Of a stretch of DNA of 64,000 nt, positions 48,185 through 61,165 are shown piece after piece; position 1 is the first letter of the stretch, and the number at the start of each line of letters is the position of its first letter. Origin of the DNA: Saccharum officinarum (taxonomy: Eukaryota; Streptophyta; Magnoliopsida; Poales; Poaceae); NCBI GenBank assembly GCA_020631735.1, contig CM036225.1:62095183-62159182 (forward strand), in the 5' to 3' direction. The translations under genes were made by a program, and so were the position numbers. The notes under the pieces were generated by a model. It was not told where the DNA came from. It saw only the letters and a list, made by a program, of their open reading frames with translations, and ran no database searches.

Positions 48185-51100
48185 GCCGGCTGGCTGGGCA
48201 TGCATACATGCGTTGCATTGGCAGCTAGCGCGCGCTGAACTTTCATTCTTTGCTGGCAAGGTGGTCGTGGTTGGGGTTGGGCCGTCCATCCACGTCGTCC
48301 GGCGCGCACCGGAGACTGCATGCATGCACCTCGATCGCGCGCGAAAGCGAGAGCGAGATGGGCTGTGTTCGTCGTTGGTTGGTTCCCATGTACTTAGACC
48401 GCTACTATAGTGTAGTGTATGTCCCAAAATAAAATGCCGTCGTCCTCGTCTCCTGAAGAGTCAAATATTTTTAATTTTGATAAAATATATACAAGAAAAT
48501 ATTAATATTTATTATATAATTTGTTTCATTAGATAGATCGTTAAATCTATTTTTGTTATAAATTTATCTGAAGATACGAATGTTGTAAATATTTTCTATA
48601 AACCTATTCAAACCTAAGAAAGTTAGACGGACATGAATACCATAACGACACTTATCTTACGATTGAGGGAGTATTAGCTAATGTCACCTCACTCAGCGCT
48701 GTCCGGCACTCCTGGCCTCCTGCTCCCAATCTCCCATCCGTCATGGTCATGGCCAGTTGGCCACGGAGGATGCATGCATATATACTACTAATAGTTACTC
48801 CATGACACCACTGCACCAAGGTCGCTTGTGGCCTTGTGTGCAAAGAAGAACGAACTCGGCCAGTCACCAATACAAATATTCCTTCCTGCTATACGTGTGT
48901 GTGTGTGTCCGTGTGTGGATGCAATGAGTCATCGGCAACCTACCTTGGACGACCACTCAAGAAACCACACGTCCATGCATGCACTTGTAGCCATCAAGAT
49001 CTGGCGGTGCACAGATCTCCGCGCTTTCATGCACGTCCCCTTGCATGCCCGCCAAAAAACGGACACGATGACAACGACATGCTCCTACGTTGGTGTCAAC
49101 TTCTGCTTGGGGGCGTGCAACCCGGCCGTTCCTCGAAAGGTTATTCTGCCTACCTGGATCGATCGCCCCCACAACTCTCTACTACTAGCTTGCTTCGTCG
49201 GAATGGGTGCATATGGAAGCCAACGTCCAGAGCAGCGGACGAGCAATGCAAGTGCGAAGCTATGAGCTGTTTGTTTCATTGATGCCTAACTTTGTCGCAA
49301 ATGAAGTTAGGCAAAGTGTTGACGCTATAAAAAGTGTGTCACCAACAAATCAGATACCACACTTGTGGGGAAAAAAAGTTTGGCATCAAAACGAGTCTGC
49401 GACATATATGAGGCATATGAGTAAGAAAGTTTAGCATGCCATGGTTGTGGCATGAACCAAATTAAACACACGCCTAAATTTTTTTAAAAAAACTCACGCA
49501 TGAACCAAACAAACACTTTCTCGACCGATGACCAGTGAATCTCTCGGTCGGAGCATAACTGTTATGATGTGTTATGATATTACCGCAAACATTTTTGGGG
49601 ACCCATCACACACTGGGGACCGGGATCTGAACTAGCCGGTGTTCGGGGCAGAGGTTGGGGCCAGGACAGGTTTTTGTCTCGTTTTAGTTGCGAGTATGCG
49701 AACCCTTAATGCGGTTCTAATGCATCCCGTTGACACCTCTAAGGACATTAGATTGTGTAATAAGTATCTCTAAACTAGTATTAGATGGCATGTGGGTGAG
49801 AGAGTCTAAAACCTTTTTTTGAACCAGGGAGATTCCCCGATCTACTGGAAAGAGAAGAGCTAATAATCTCTTAACGCGTTCAAGTGCACCGAGAGGCATA
49901 ATTCGAAGCTTTTTTTCTAAAAAAAAGCTCGAGGGGTATGACAGTCCTAGGGTATCGTGCTTAAGAAGGCCTTCTCACACAGTCGAGAAAACTCTCGGGC
50001 CTTCTTTGGAATGCAGGAACAAAAAACATAGGAATAGGAAAAACGCAGGAATGTGATAGGAATGTTTATGGAAAACAGAGGAATTGAAACCACAGGAATT
50101 TTGTTAGAACATATGTTTGGATGGGGTCTAGGAAAGGCATAGGAATCAGAGTTTCTTTTAACCATACTCTTGGCCCTAATGAAATTAATTTCATATAGAA
50201 AAAGCCTGAGATCATTTCTTGGCCTCTCGGCTTCCCTCTCTGTTCTCTCTCCCTCCTGAGCCAATGATTTGCCTCGATCCTACGCTTTTCCCATGAAAAC
50301 AATGAAGTTGGAGTACAGTAGATGTTTCTTTCCTACACTTTTCTTGTGAAAGTTGAACCATAGGAAAAATTCGTTTACTTTTCCTTTGATGGTTTCCTAC
50401 GAACCAAACGGCTCTACAGTAACCATCCCAAAGGATTGTGCATTGCTGTGCTTTTTCTATAGAAATCAAAAAAACCAAATGCTTCACCCATATATACACA
50501 GCGGCATCGTAGCCCACGTGAGACTGGACCGGACCTTAGAGCTATGATAAAAGTTATTTTTTTTACCATGCGCATATATACGCATATTGCCCAGGTGGGA
50601 GTCGAAGCGTAGTCCATGGGAAAAGCTAGCGCTCGTGCTAGTAGGAGCGAGTCAGCGAGATGTCCGTCCACTCATCGTAACGTACGAGTAGTTACTGTAC
50701 TGATGGATGATGTGTCGGAGCAAGAGCTCGTACACTCGTCTTGTACAGTACTGGTAGCTCCAAGCAACACCAAAAGGCACATGGGCAGTTCCAGTCGTCA
50801 CTCCGGTACGTCTCCAGCACATTGCGCTGGATGCGGAGCTGGAGCACGGAAACGGAGGAGGTACGTATTCTCTGAAACGGAGGAGGACATGTTGATGGGT
50901 GCATGGGGAGGAAAACAAAGGACGCAGCTGCATGGTGGCTACTAGGAGTGCATGGGATGCCCAGAAGAAGCGGAAGCCACACGGTGACACGGACACGGTG
51001 GGCTGGACGCGGGACTGCGATCAGATTCTTGAGATGCGGAGATGCCATGCCAACGCGGTTGGTTGTCTTGTCTTGTCCGGTTGTCCCCCGGCGGCCGGCG

Positions 51101-51285
51101 ACCCAGCGGTTGGTTGTCATAATCCGTTTATTGTTCAGTTCGTGTGATCAAAACTTATGACCCGTGCTTATAGAAGTTATAATAGTGTGCGTCCACTCTC
51201 AGTGCATAATCTAATTCTAAGACTTATTAGAACAAATAATGATGCTTTGTTGCAACGCACGGGTATATATGCTAGTATATATAAT

Positions 51286-51413
51286 GGAGCCGTTCGGCTG
51301 GAATTATAAGCCGGCTGAAAAACACTGTTGGCTGATTTTTTTGAGAGAAAAATACTGTTCCGGCTGAAAAAACAAGCTGAATAAGACGGATTATAAGCCA
51401 GATGAACAGGGCC
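51286..51413. mobile_element. Small MITE inserted only in D3
   Basis: 128 bp between 3-bp flanks AAT (51283-51285 and 51414-51416). Ends GGAGCCGTTCGGCTGG / CCAGATGAACAGGGCC are imperfect inverted repeats. The empty site is seen in D1 near 25357 and in D2. Related in type to 14151-14265. Confidence 0.85.
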
Positions 51414-51527
51414 AATAACATGTAAAATCAGATAGAATCTTGGTGCTATGATCCAATATCGTCAGGCAAATATTATCCCCGTCCTGATAGCCTTGGTCAG
51501 GCCGGCGCACAGTGAGATGGCCGGCTG

Positions 51528-51771
51528 CAGAGACGGAACCAGCGATTTTGATTAAATGGGCCAAACAAATATGATCATATTTTTTAGTATGCTAAAATAT
51601 ACGTAATTATATGATTCAACAACTTTTTAAATATTTTACACTATTTATAACCAAAATCATAATATTTGAATAAAAAATAGGAGAAAATTGATATTTTTTA
51701 GCTGTAAATTCATATATTTATATAGGTATTAAAGAAAACTTATTGTGCTTGAGGGGCTGGTTCCGTCTCTG
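51528..51771. mobile_element. hAT-type MITE, D3 copy
   Basis: Third copy of the 25468-25711 element, with the same flanks. Confidence 0.9.
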
Positions 51772-51843
51772 GCCGGCTGGCTGGGCATGCATACATGCGT
51801 TGCATTGGCAGCTAGCGCACGCTGAACTTTCGTTCTTTGCTGG

Positions 51844-53803
51844 TGAAGGACCGAAAACGGCGAACAGAGGGGGGTGAATGGGAGCCTCAAATTTCTTTCG
51901 AAATATTTGGCCGCTGTCCCAATATCACCGTCAAGCACAAACGAGTTCCCAAACTAAACATCCAAGTCAACTAGTGACAAGAGTACTTTGAAACATTCCT
52001 CGAAATAGAAGGAAGCTAATGCAAAAAGCGAAACACGATTCGGAGCTCAAACCACTAAACTGCGCGCAAAACAGAAAATCATGACCAGAGAAATAGACTG
52101 AAAATATGGCCAGAAAATACAAGTCACAGTGAATGAGGAGCAGCCATCTTTGCAAACCGTGAATACTAGTCAAAGCAAAAGAAATAAATTACTACTCCAA
52201 TGATTAGCAAATGATTGCTTGAGGTAATTCACGGATTCAAGAATGCTTCTGACCAATCAAAAATCAAAGGCTCAAGGTGAGCAAGCAGCACCAGAAAGAA
52301 CGAGCAATGCTAGACCAAGCAGCTGGGACAGCGGACCAGCTCCTCCTGTAGTCCAAAATGCTCACGAACAGGAACACAGGGCCTGCAGCCAACAGAGGAG
52401 ATGCTCATGCGGTGGTGCTGCACGACGCTGAGCAAAAATCATGGATACCAAACGAAATAGGAATAACAGCAGCGGCTCCTGAGCAGGCACTCACGAACGT
52501 GGCTCAAGCCCCGTCGGTCCTAGCGACCTGCACAGCTGGGTGGACGAACTGAAGCCTGACCACTACAGAGAAGAATAAACAGAGGACGAGCTGGGAACCA
52601 GACCTGGGAGACGCGGCGGCAGGGAATCACAGCAACAGGAGCACGGCACCTGCTGACCTGCACTGATGTGTCGAACCAAAACTCAAGCTGCAGCCAGCGA
52701 ACCCGACGAACTGGAGACTACAAACGAAGAACAGAGCAGGACCCAGCGCTACACGCAGCAGCTCGCCTGGAGCGAAAATTAAGTGGAACTCCACCAAATC
52801 AAAACAACTTGGCCTCAAATCTCGCACAGGTGATCTCCATGATATTGGTGAGCTATCCCAAAAGAATCATGGCTCGAACCCATCTCAACACTCGTGAATT
52901 TCAGATCATAGCCAAGAACGAAAAGAGGCAAAAAGATGAACGAAAATCACAGATAAAATATATGAATCCCGGAGGACAACCGGAGGATTCGGGCCTCCAT
53001 TCCCACACTAAAACACAGAAAAATACAATCACAAATTTTCAGATTTTTTAGACCTCCCTCATGAACTAGAAGCTAACCCTAAAAGAGAGAGGAGAAAATG
53101 AGAATGGGGAGAGAGGTGAGGAGACAAGGGGCTGCCATCCTCTATATAACAGGGCTATTTTATATTTCCCTAAATGCCTCTGGATACATAAGAGCTAAAC
53201 CAATAAGCCCAAGGGCGTAGAGGTCTAACTCGGTCTTCATGTTGATCCGACGGCCACCGCGCCTCCTCACCGGTAGCTTCGCCTCGACGCGAACTCCCCG
53301 ATGCCGCCACGTGCCGTCCGCTCCTCCTCAGAACCTCTGCCCGGGTTTTAAGGCCCAAACCCGTAAACCCGCCTCCGATGGTTTTGAGGCCCAAACCATC
53401 AAACCGCTCCGCGAGTAGCGTACTCCATACGTGATCCCCGCCATCCGACGCGTGTCACCTCCACGGTCAACACGATCACTCCCATGTCCCCTCGCGCTTG
53501 TCGATGTCCCAAGTGTCAGCCAGCGTGGCTAGCCACCCAGCCTCCGAGTCCCTCGGTCTAAGCCTCACGTCCGTCCTTCACCCCTCAGGTCCATCGGCAC
53601 GGCATGTCCTCCTTGACCTTCACCTCACCATCGGCTACCGTCTTCTTGCTCCACACCTGCACAACACAAGCCAAGAGACATGTCGCACACGAGGCTTTCA
53701 CCAAGGTAGGGTTAGTCACCACTCAACCTACTTCGTGGATCACATTGACAATCACTCATCACAAAATAAACACACAAGGGTACTTGTCAACCTTGTGTTC
53801 GCA
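51844..53803 (-). repeat. 3' LTR of copia element 2
   Basis: 1960 bp. A minus-strand TATATAG lies near 53141-53149. About 51885-52590 is identical to the partner LTR; the rest differs at roughly 3%. Confidence 0.93.
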
Positions 53804-55270
53804 ATCTCCCCCTTGATGAGTGCATTGTCAACACCAATACACGAACAGCTTGAGCAAAAGAAAAAGAAGAAGAATAGAAAAATAAGGAGCTCAACCAAAT
53901 AACCAAAAACCAAAGAAAAGTCAAAACCAGGTCATTTGAAATGAGCAAAAACTTGGTCCCCAAAGACATGGGCAACGGCTCGACGCAACCAAGTAAAACA
54001 AAGCTAGCCCTCAAGATGAGGCAACGGGCTCAACACCACTAGCAACAATCGAAAAGCCGAAAAACTGCTAGACCCTCCAGAAGAGGCAAAGGCTCAACAC
54101 ATCTAGCAAAAGCAACTCAAGTGCAGCTCCCCCTGAACAAATGCAATCTCACTCAAATGAATGCATATCTTGTGATATTGTGAGTGTGGAAACTTCTCCC
54201 CCTTGTTGACATATGCACTTATCAAACTAGAGCCCAAGGATTACAACTCCCCCTCAAAACATGCTATGAATGCAGAAATGCACAAATGCAGAAGCTTCAA
54301 GATTATAACAAGTAGATTGAAAAGATGCTCTAGCTGATGTTGTCATGTATATATAGCAACAAAGACAAGTGCTAGCAAATGCTCAAAATGACCAAATGAG
54401 ATGAAATATGGCATTTTAGCAAGTTTGATTAAGTTTGAGCAATTTAAAAGAGGGTCCACCACCAAATGAGCACATAGCAAATATAGACAGGAGATCAACC
54501 TTGTGCTACACATATATGCAAAGTGAACTACCCCAAATAAAGTTCACACATCATGTCATGAGATAAACTTATGATTTGATCAAATTTTCAATCAATTAAA
54601 TTTTATCGGAGTTATGCAGCTTATCACCAAAGTTTGTCAAACAAATGTGTGCGAGAGGTTATCGATGCCATCAAAACCTGACTTATCGATCATTTCAAGC
54701 CTATGCCAAAAGCAATCAGAAGCTTAAGACAGTGATCTCGGTATCCATTACAGAGCTCAAGTTCACCCTTAAGTGCAATAGGGAGCTGTCTTGATACTCT
54801 GACATGGGACAGCAAAGACCCATCCCGATCTTTTCATACCTTGCTTTTTTTAAGTTTTAGCACAAATTCAAGTTTCTCAAGCAAGTGTGTAACTCAAGGT
54901 ATGAGCCGTAGCAACTAAGCATATATACGAAGCAAAAAAAAAGGTTCTCGACACACCTATACATGTCAGTTGCTACAAGTAGTGGTGAACATGTTTTAAG
55001 TTTCTTCAAGTGTTATTCATGGTCACAATTGAAAGAGACATTTTTAGCTCATATCAAGAGATCAAAGTGAGCCTAAGCAAAGCACATCATATATATCCAT
55101 AACATCCCCAACAAGAGCATAGTATCAATCTAGCTACTATAAGGATGAAGCTCAAGATGCAATATGATACATGATGATATGATATGCAAATATGATACAA
55201 AAGCGAAAACAAAAGCTAAACTAAAAACAAAACCAAAAACTAATGTACAAGAACCATAAACTTCCCTCTT
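53804..55270 (-). other. 3' non-coding region of element 2 with repeated polypurine tracts
   Basis: Plus-strand pyrimidine runs at the LTR edge (53805, ATCTCCCCCTTGATGAG) and again near 54126 (GCTCCCCCTGAACAAATGC), 54197 (CTCCCCCTTGTTGACATATG) and 54248 (CTCCCCCTCAAAACATGC). No coding frame was found. As in element 1, the tracts are multiplied. Confidence 0.6.
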
Positions 55271-58200
55271 CTAAAAAGGATAACGAACCCCAAGCTCTCC
55301 TCGCAAGCGAGCAAACTGGGTTTGGTCAAGGGGTTTAGTGAAGATATCTGCGAGCTGGTTGTGGGTGTCAACATGAATAAGGTCAATGTCCCCTTTCTCG
55401 TAGTGGTCTCGCAAGAAGTGAAAACATACCTCTATGTGCTTGGTTTTGGAGTGAAGAATGGGGTTTTTGGCTACACAAATGGCACTGGTGCTATCACAGA
55501 ACAAAGGCACTCGCCTAAACTCTAAGCCATAGTCTCGCAAAGTAGCAACCATCCAAAGCAACTGGGAACAGCAAGCAGCAACAGCAACATACTCAGCTTC
55601 TGTGGTAGATTGGGCTACAGTGGACTGCTTGCGAGAAGACCAAGACACAAGAGAAGACCTAAGAAACTGACAAGTCCCAGAAGTGGACTTCCTCTCAATA
55701 CGACAGCCAGCATAATCCGCATCAGAGTAACCGTAAAGAGAAAGAGAGGAGGAAGCCGAAAACCAAAGACCAAATTCGGGTGTGAACCGAAGGTACCTCA
55801 TGATCCGCTTGACGGCTTGATGATGCGATGTGCGCGGTGAAGACTGAAAGCGCGTGCATAAGCAGACCGCGAACTGGATGTCCGGTCTCATTGTCGTCAG
55901 GTACAGCAACGATCCGATCATGCTTCGGTACTCCTTCTGGTCCACAGTTTCTCCTTCCTTGTCCTCGTCCAAGGCCGTCGTGGTCGACATGGGCGTCGAA
56001 AGAGGCTTGGCCTCGCCCATATCAAACTTTCTCAGAAGATCCTTGGTGTACTTGCCTTGATGCACGAATGTTCCTTCACGTGTTTGCTTGATTTGCAGCC
56101 CGAGGAAGAATGTCAACTCGACCATCATGCTCATCTCGAATTCCCTGCTCATAGTCTCATAAAACTTTGCAACAAGAGCGTGAGAGAAACCACCAAAAAT
56201 GATATCATCCATGTAAATCTGAACCAAAAGTGTGTCAGTGCCTTGCTTGAGGAGAAACAAAGTTTTATCTACGGAACCCATCTTAAAGCCCTTAGCAAGC
56301 AAGAAGGCTTTCAAACGCTCATACCAGGCTCTCGGGGCTTGTTTCAATCCATACAAGGCTTTGTGGAGTTTGTAAACATGGTTGGGATACTTGGGATTTT
56401 CAAAGCCAGGGGGTTGTCTCACATACACCTCTTCCTCTATGTACCCGTTCAAAAAGGCGCTCTTCACATCCATTTGATACAGTTTGAACCCTTTTGAAAC
56501 TGCATAAGCTAAGAGCATCCTTATAGCCTCGATACAGGCCACAGGAGCAAAAGTTTCTTCAAAGTCTACTCCCTCTTTCTGATAAAACCCCTGAGCCACT
56601 AGCCTAGCCTTATTCCTCACCACCACTCCATCCTCACTTTGCTTGTTCTTGAAAATCCATTTTGTACCTATAGGGTGACACTCAGGTGGAGGTGGAACTA
56701 AGACCCAGACTTCATTCCTCTCAAAGTTTTGTAACTCCTCGTGCATAGCATTGACCCAATCAGGATCAGAAAGTGCGTGTCCAACATTTTGTGGCTCAAA
56801 ATTAGCGACAAAAGCGGAATAAGCGAAATGTGAGATTTCATATGACCTTGAGCGTGTAACACGCTGACTGATGTCGCCGATCATGGTTTGAGGCGGGTGG
56901 CGATGCTGGATGTGCCGAGGGGCTTCCCTCAAAGATGTCGCCTCCCCCTCAACAGCTGCTGGGGCCTCCTCAGGTGCAGCCGACGTAGGCTGAGGAGGTG
57001 GCTCGTGTAGACCCCATGTAGTGGAAGAAGATGGATCTGGTCCGTGAGCCGAAGTAGTTGTCGTAGACTCGACTAGAATAACCGAAGAGGTCGGCTCTGC
57101 ATCTCCCCAATTAGCATTTTCCTCATTCTCCTCAACAAAGATGCTCTCACCAATCTTCTGATCACCTGCACTTTCAAAGACAGGAATGGAACAAGGCATG
57201 GTCTCGTCGAAAGTGACTTCACAAGTCTCTACGACTCGGTTAGTTTCAATATTAAGTACTTGATATGCATGAGAATGTAAAGCATAACCAAGAAAGACAC
57301 CATCCGAGGATCGAGACTCAAATTTATCTAAATTACCTTGTTTCAGAATGAAACACCTGCATCCAAACACTCGAAAGTGGCTCACCTTGGGTAGTCGACC
57401 GAATCGCAGCTCATAAGAAGTTTTCTTCATGAAGGCTCGAAGAAAGATGCGATTAGAAACATGACACGCGGTGTTGATCGCTTTGGCCCAATATCTCCTA
57501 GGAGTCCTATGCTCATCGAGCATCGTCCTGGCCATCTCAACAAGGGTCCGATTCTTGCGCTCAACAACACCATTTTGCTAAGGGACATAGGGAGAGGAAA
57601 ACTGATGCTCAAGGCCCAAAGAAGCACAAAAGGTTTCAAAGTGAGTATTCTTGAATTCTGTGCCATTGTCACTGTGAATCGCTCTCATGGCATTTTTAGG
57701 GAACTCATTTTGCAACCGAAGAATCAAATCTCGAGCATGTGAAAAAGCCTCATCCTTACCCTCCATGAAAAACACCCAATAGTAGTGAGAAAAATCGTCC
57801 ACGATCACTAGAACGTACCACTTCCCACCCTCTGACCGAACCCGAGCTGGACCAACTGTGTCTATGTGAAGTAGCTCGCCGGGTTCCTTGGTCATGACTT
57901 GATTCACAGGTGAGTGAGAAGCGGCAACCATCTTCCCGTGACGACAAGGGTGACACACCAAATCCTTCTCAAATTTCAACTTGGGCAATCCTCGGATTAG
58001 ATCAAGTGAGCTCAACCTAGCTAGTAAGTCAAAGCTCAAGTGACCAAGTCTCCTATGCCACTTCCAAAGCTCAGAGGAGGATCCGGCCACCAAACATTGA
58101 GAAGAGCCAAAGGAATAAGAAAAATCAGCTCGAAAGACATGGCCAAAAGGAACAATCTGGCAAACAAGATTTCCCTAAGAGTCAAGAACTCGAGACAAGT

Positions 58201-58483
58201 CGGTCTTAAAGCGCACTTCAAAGCCATCTTGAAGGAGTTGCGAAACAGAAAGCAAGTTAAAATGCAAGTTCAAAACCAAAGCAACATCCTTCAAGACAAA
58301 ACTCTCATTGACCCGAATGGTCCCACGAGAAATCACTTTACCTTTGCTATTATCCCCGAATGTGATGTACTCCTTAGATTGCACGGGGTCGAGGCTGGAG
58401 AACCATTTGGAACTTCCGGTCATGTAGCGCGAGCATCCGGAATCAATGAGCCATGTGTTCTCCAGACCTCCGTCCTGCATCAA
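55271..58483 (-). pseudogene. copia pol of element 2, nearly complete
   Basis: Protease begins near 58483 (WLIDSGCSRYMTG) in a frame different from gag. There is a stop at 58175-58177. Integrase runs from about 58093, with an intact HHCC region (HRRLGH...CHPC) and SDNGTEFKN. A TAG at 57578-57580 falls at a position where the family has Gln. From 57535 a 754-codon frame is open to the end: integrase C-terminus, RT with YMDDIIFGG, and RNase H with GYSDADYAG, finishing at 55271. Only two stops break pol, so this copy is better preserved than element 1. Confidence 0.92.
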
Positions 58484-58530
58484 TAGAAAGACATAGGATG
58501 AGCAAATGGCGCAACACTGGGGTTAGTAAA

Positions 58531-61102
58531 CTATGAAGGATACCAGTGTTGGCTTATTTGCCCTGGAAAAGTATTAGGAAAAACACCAAACATGCCATGT
58601 CCCATTTGAGGAAAGCGGGCACCACGTGGGGGAAAACGTGGTCCGCTAGAGCTGTAGGACTGAAAGCCACTGTCACGAGGTCCAAAGTCATATTGATCAT
58701 GATCTGAACCACGCCGGGCATGACCACCATGACCACCGCGTGGTCTAGCAACCTGAGGCTTAGCACCTTGAGGCATTGCACCTCTTGGCCTAGCATTGCG
58801 CCTCTGAACAGGAGGCACATGTACGCCATGGGGCAGACGGTACATGTTCCGGTTGTTCAACTCATACTCCCGCCGCTCATCTCTCTTCCTCCTGAAGCAA
58901 AACTCAACAAGGTGACCATCCTTATGGCAATAGTCACAGTGATACCTCACCTCTCTCTTAGGTGGTTGTTGGCTCACTCTCTTGTGGGTATGGTTCACTC
59001 TGGGTAGCTTTTTGGCTTTAGGAAGGGGATCCTCAAAGATGTTCGGTAGAGTGTCAAGTGGGTTTCTGAGATGGTTCGGTTTTAGAACCCAAACTTGTTT
59101 CTGAGGTGGAGCTCTTGGAGGTTCTTCAAACACTCCATCTTTCACAGTGGGTTCGGTAGGCTTAGGTGGATTGATCTTGATCAATTTGGGAGTAGTGGAA
59201 GGTTTCTCACTTGGGCTCAAACCACTAAACTCACCAACTTTGCCATAGACATTTTCACCCTTCCCACCTAGAGCAAAGTCTACTCCCGATGTCTCAGTTT
59301 CCCGTCTGAACTGGCTCATCATCATGCCCAACTGCGGTTCACTACAAGACACCCAATTCAAGATGGACCGAAGGTATATGTTGTCTTCCTCGGATCTCAT
59401 CTTGTCATGCCTGCAAGATTCAAGCTCCAACACCAAACTCTCACAACGTGCACACTCAACAACAGTGCTATCTGAACTGGCCTTCTCAAGAGCAAGGATC
59501 TTGGCATTCTTCTCTGCCAGCTCAGATTGCAAGCCTGAACAAGACTTGCACGCACCCAACAAGCTAGACCTAGCCTTCAACTCATCGTTCTCATCTAACA
59601 AGGCAACATACTTAGATTGCAACTCAGAAAAGTTAGTCATATGAACAACACATTCATCGCACTCAACCTCGGCAGACACATGAACAACAAGCTTCTTAGC
59701 TTCCTCAAGCTCTTTCTCCACAACTTCTAACTTGTCCTTAAACTCTTTCCTCTCACGAGCAGCACGTTTCAGCAGCTTATCTTGACTCATCAAAGTATCG
59801 GTCATGATATCAAGCTCGGCAATAAGAGCATCGACGGAGGGTTTTACCTCGGTAGAGTCATCGTCACCAGGAAGCGCATCCTTGTTGGGCTTTACCCCTT
59901 CATCCACAGCCATGGTGCAGTAGCCTCCGTGGATGGACTTAGCGACGAAGCAAAGCCCGGTCAACTTGTCCTCACGCCTCTTCTCGAACTCATCATCGCT
60001 CGAGGGAGAAGAAGACCGGTCGTCGTCGGTGTCGTTGTCGAGGTCGCTGAGGGAGGCGAGGAAGGCGCGCTCTTGAGCCTTGGCCTTCTTGAAGTACTTC
60101 TTTTTCAGTGCCTCCTTGTCGAATCCTCCCTTCGACTTGTGCTTGGAGGTATACTCGCGCTTGTCCTTGCGCTTACTGGAGTCGTACTTGTTGAAGGAGT
60201 GCTTCTTCTTCTTGGGGCAGTGGGTGATGAAGTGGTCGGGACCTCCACAGCCATAGCATCCTTCCTTCGGACCACCACCACGCCGGCGATTCAAGCGGTT
60301 GTTGTGAAACCGTGAGAACCGGCTGATGATCAACGCCAGCTCGTCGTCCCCAAGACTCTCTATCTGCTCCTCTATGACAGACACCAAAGAAGACAAGGCA
60401 AAAGACACCTGTGAAGGGTTAGCCAAAGAACTTGAGCCATTATCTGAGACCAAGGTCATAGTCGGTGCAGAGGGATTCTTAAGCTTGGCTTGGGTCTGGT
60501 AGTCGATCTCGGTGGACTTGAGCTTGCTGAAAAGCTCATCCACGGTGAGGGTCTCATACCCCGAAGACTCAATGATAGCGGTCACCTTCACATCCCATAC
60601 CTTCCGATCTAGGGCATATAGAAGCTTGAGTGCCCTCTTGTGATCGTCATAAGGTAATTGTGCCTTGTTTGCTCGCATCTTGTTAACGATTGTCTGAAAG
60701 CGAGAAAACATGGCATCGATGGACTCGCCATCAAGCTGGGTGAAGTTCTCATACTCCCTCTTGTACGTCTCGTAGAGTCTGGTTTTGACCTGTGCGGTCC
60801 CCTCGTGATAGCTCTAAAGCCTCACCCAGATCTCCCGAGTAGTAGTACAATCGGAGACTCTTTTAAACTCCTGAAGAGAAAGACTCGAGAAAAAGAACTG
60901 CGCGAGCTCTGCTATTAGCGTTGTGCCGATCTTTTTGATCTTGCGTGACACGAGCACGGGGTTCAAGCACAACGTAAGTAGCATCCTCTCAAATCTATTA
61001 GACAAGCCAATCAATCCCCTGGAGATGCGCGGACATGCGAATCTTTCAATAGGGATAATTTGTTCCATCGAAGAATGGTGGTTTACCGAAACCACGCTCC
61101 AT
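58531..61102 (-). pseudogene. copia gag of element 2, 5' part broken
   Basis: Starts at the ATG complementary to 61100-61102 (MERGFGKPPFFDGTNYPY). A stop follows at 61046-61048 and several more near 61005-61020, then a frameshift and a TAG at 60814-60816. From 60711 a 726-codon frame is open. It has a CCHC knuckle (CYGCGGPDHFITHC), a long charged coiled-coil region, and a second CCHC knuckle (CDYCHKDGHLVEFC) near the C-terminus, then a Gly/Arg-rich tail. Two knuckles separated by a coiled coil is a long gag of Sirevirus style. Confidence 0.9.
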
Positions 61103-61150
61103 GTCGCCTTCGTGGATCACGGACCGATTAAGGTGGAATGATCCTTAACC

Positions 61151-61163
61151 GGCTCCGATACCA
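61151..61163 (-). other. Primer-binding site of element 2
   Basis: TGGTATCGGAGCC in element orientation, two bases inside the 5' LTR. Initiator tRNA-Met type. Confidence 0.87.
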
Positions 61164-61165
61164 AT

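Larger units (their letters stand above)
46209..51107 (+). repeat. Duplicated block D2
   Basis: Near-identical copy of 23752-28692 in the same orientation. Differences are scattered substitutions and short indels: the GT tract is 7 rather than 13 units, and short segments are missing near 50470 and 50745. It ends at CGGCGACCCAGC, followed by a short local repeat (GGTTGGTTGTC) leading into D3. The true left limit is hidden by the gap. Confidence 0.93.
51116..51843 (+). repeat. Duplicated block D3 (partial)
   Basis: Matches 25187 to about 25790 of D1, with a private MITE insertion at 51286-51413. It ends at TTTGCTGG, where copia element 2 begins. Confidence 0.9.
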
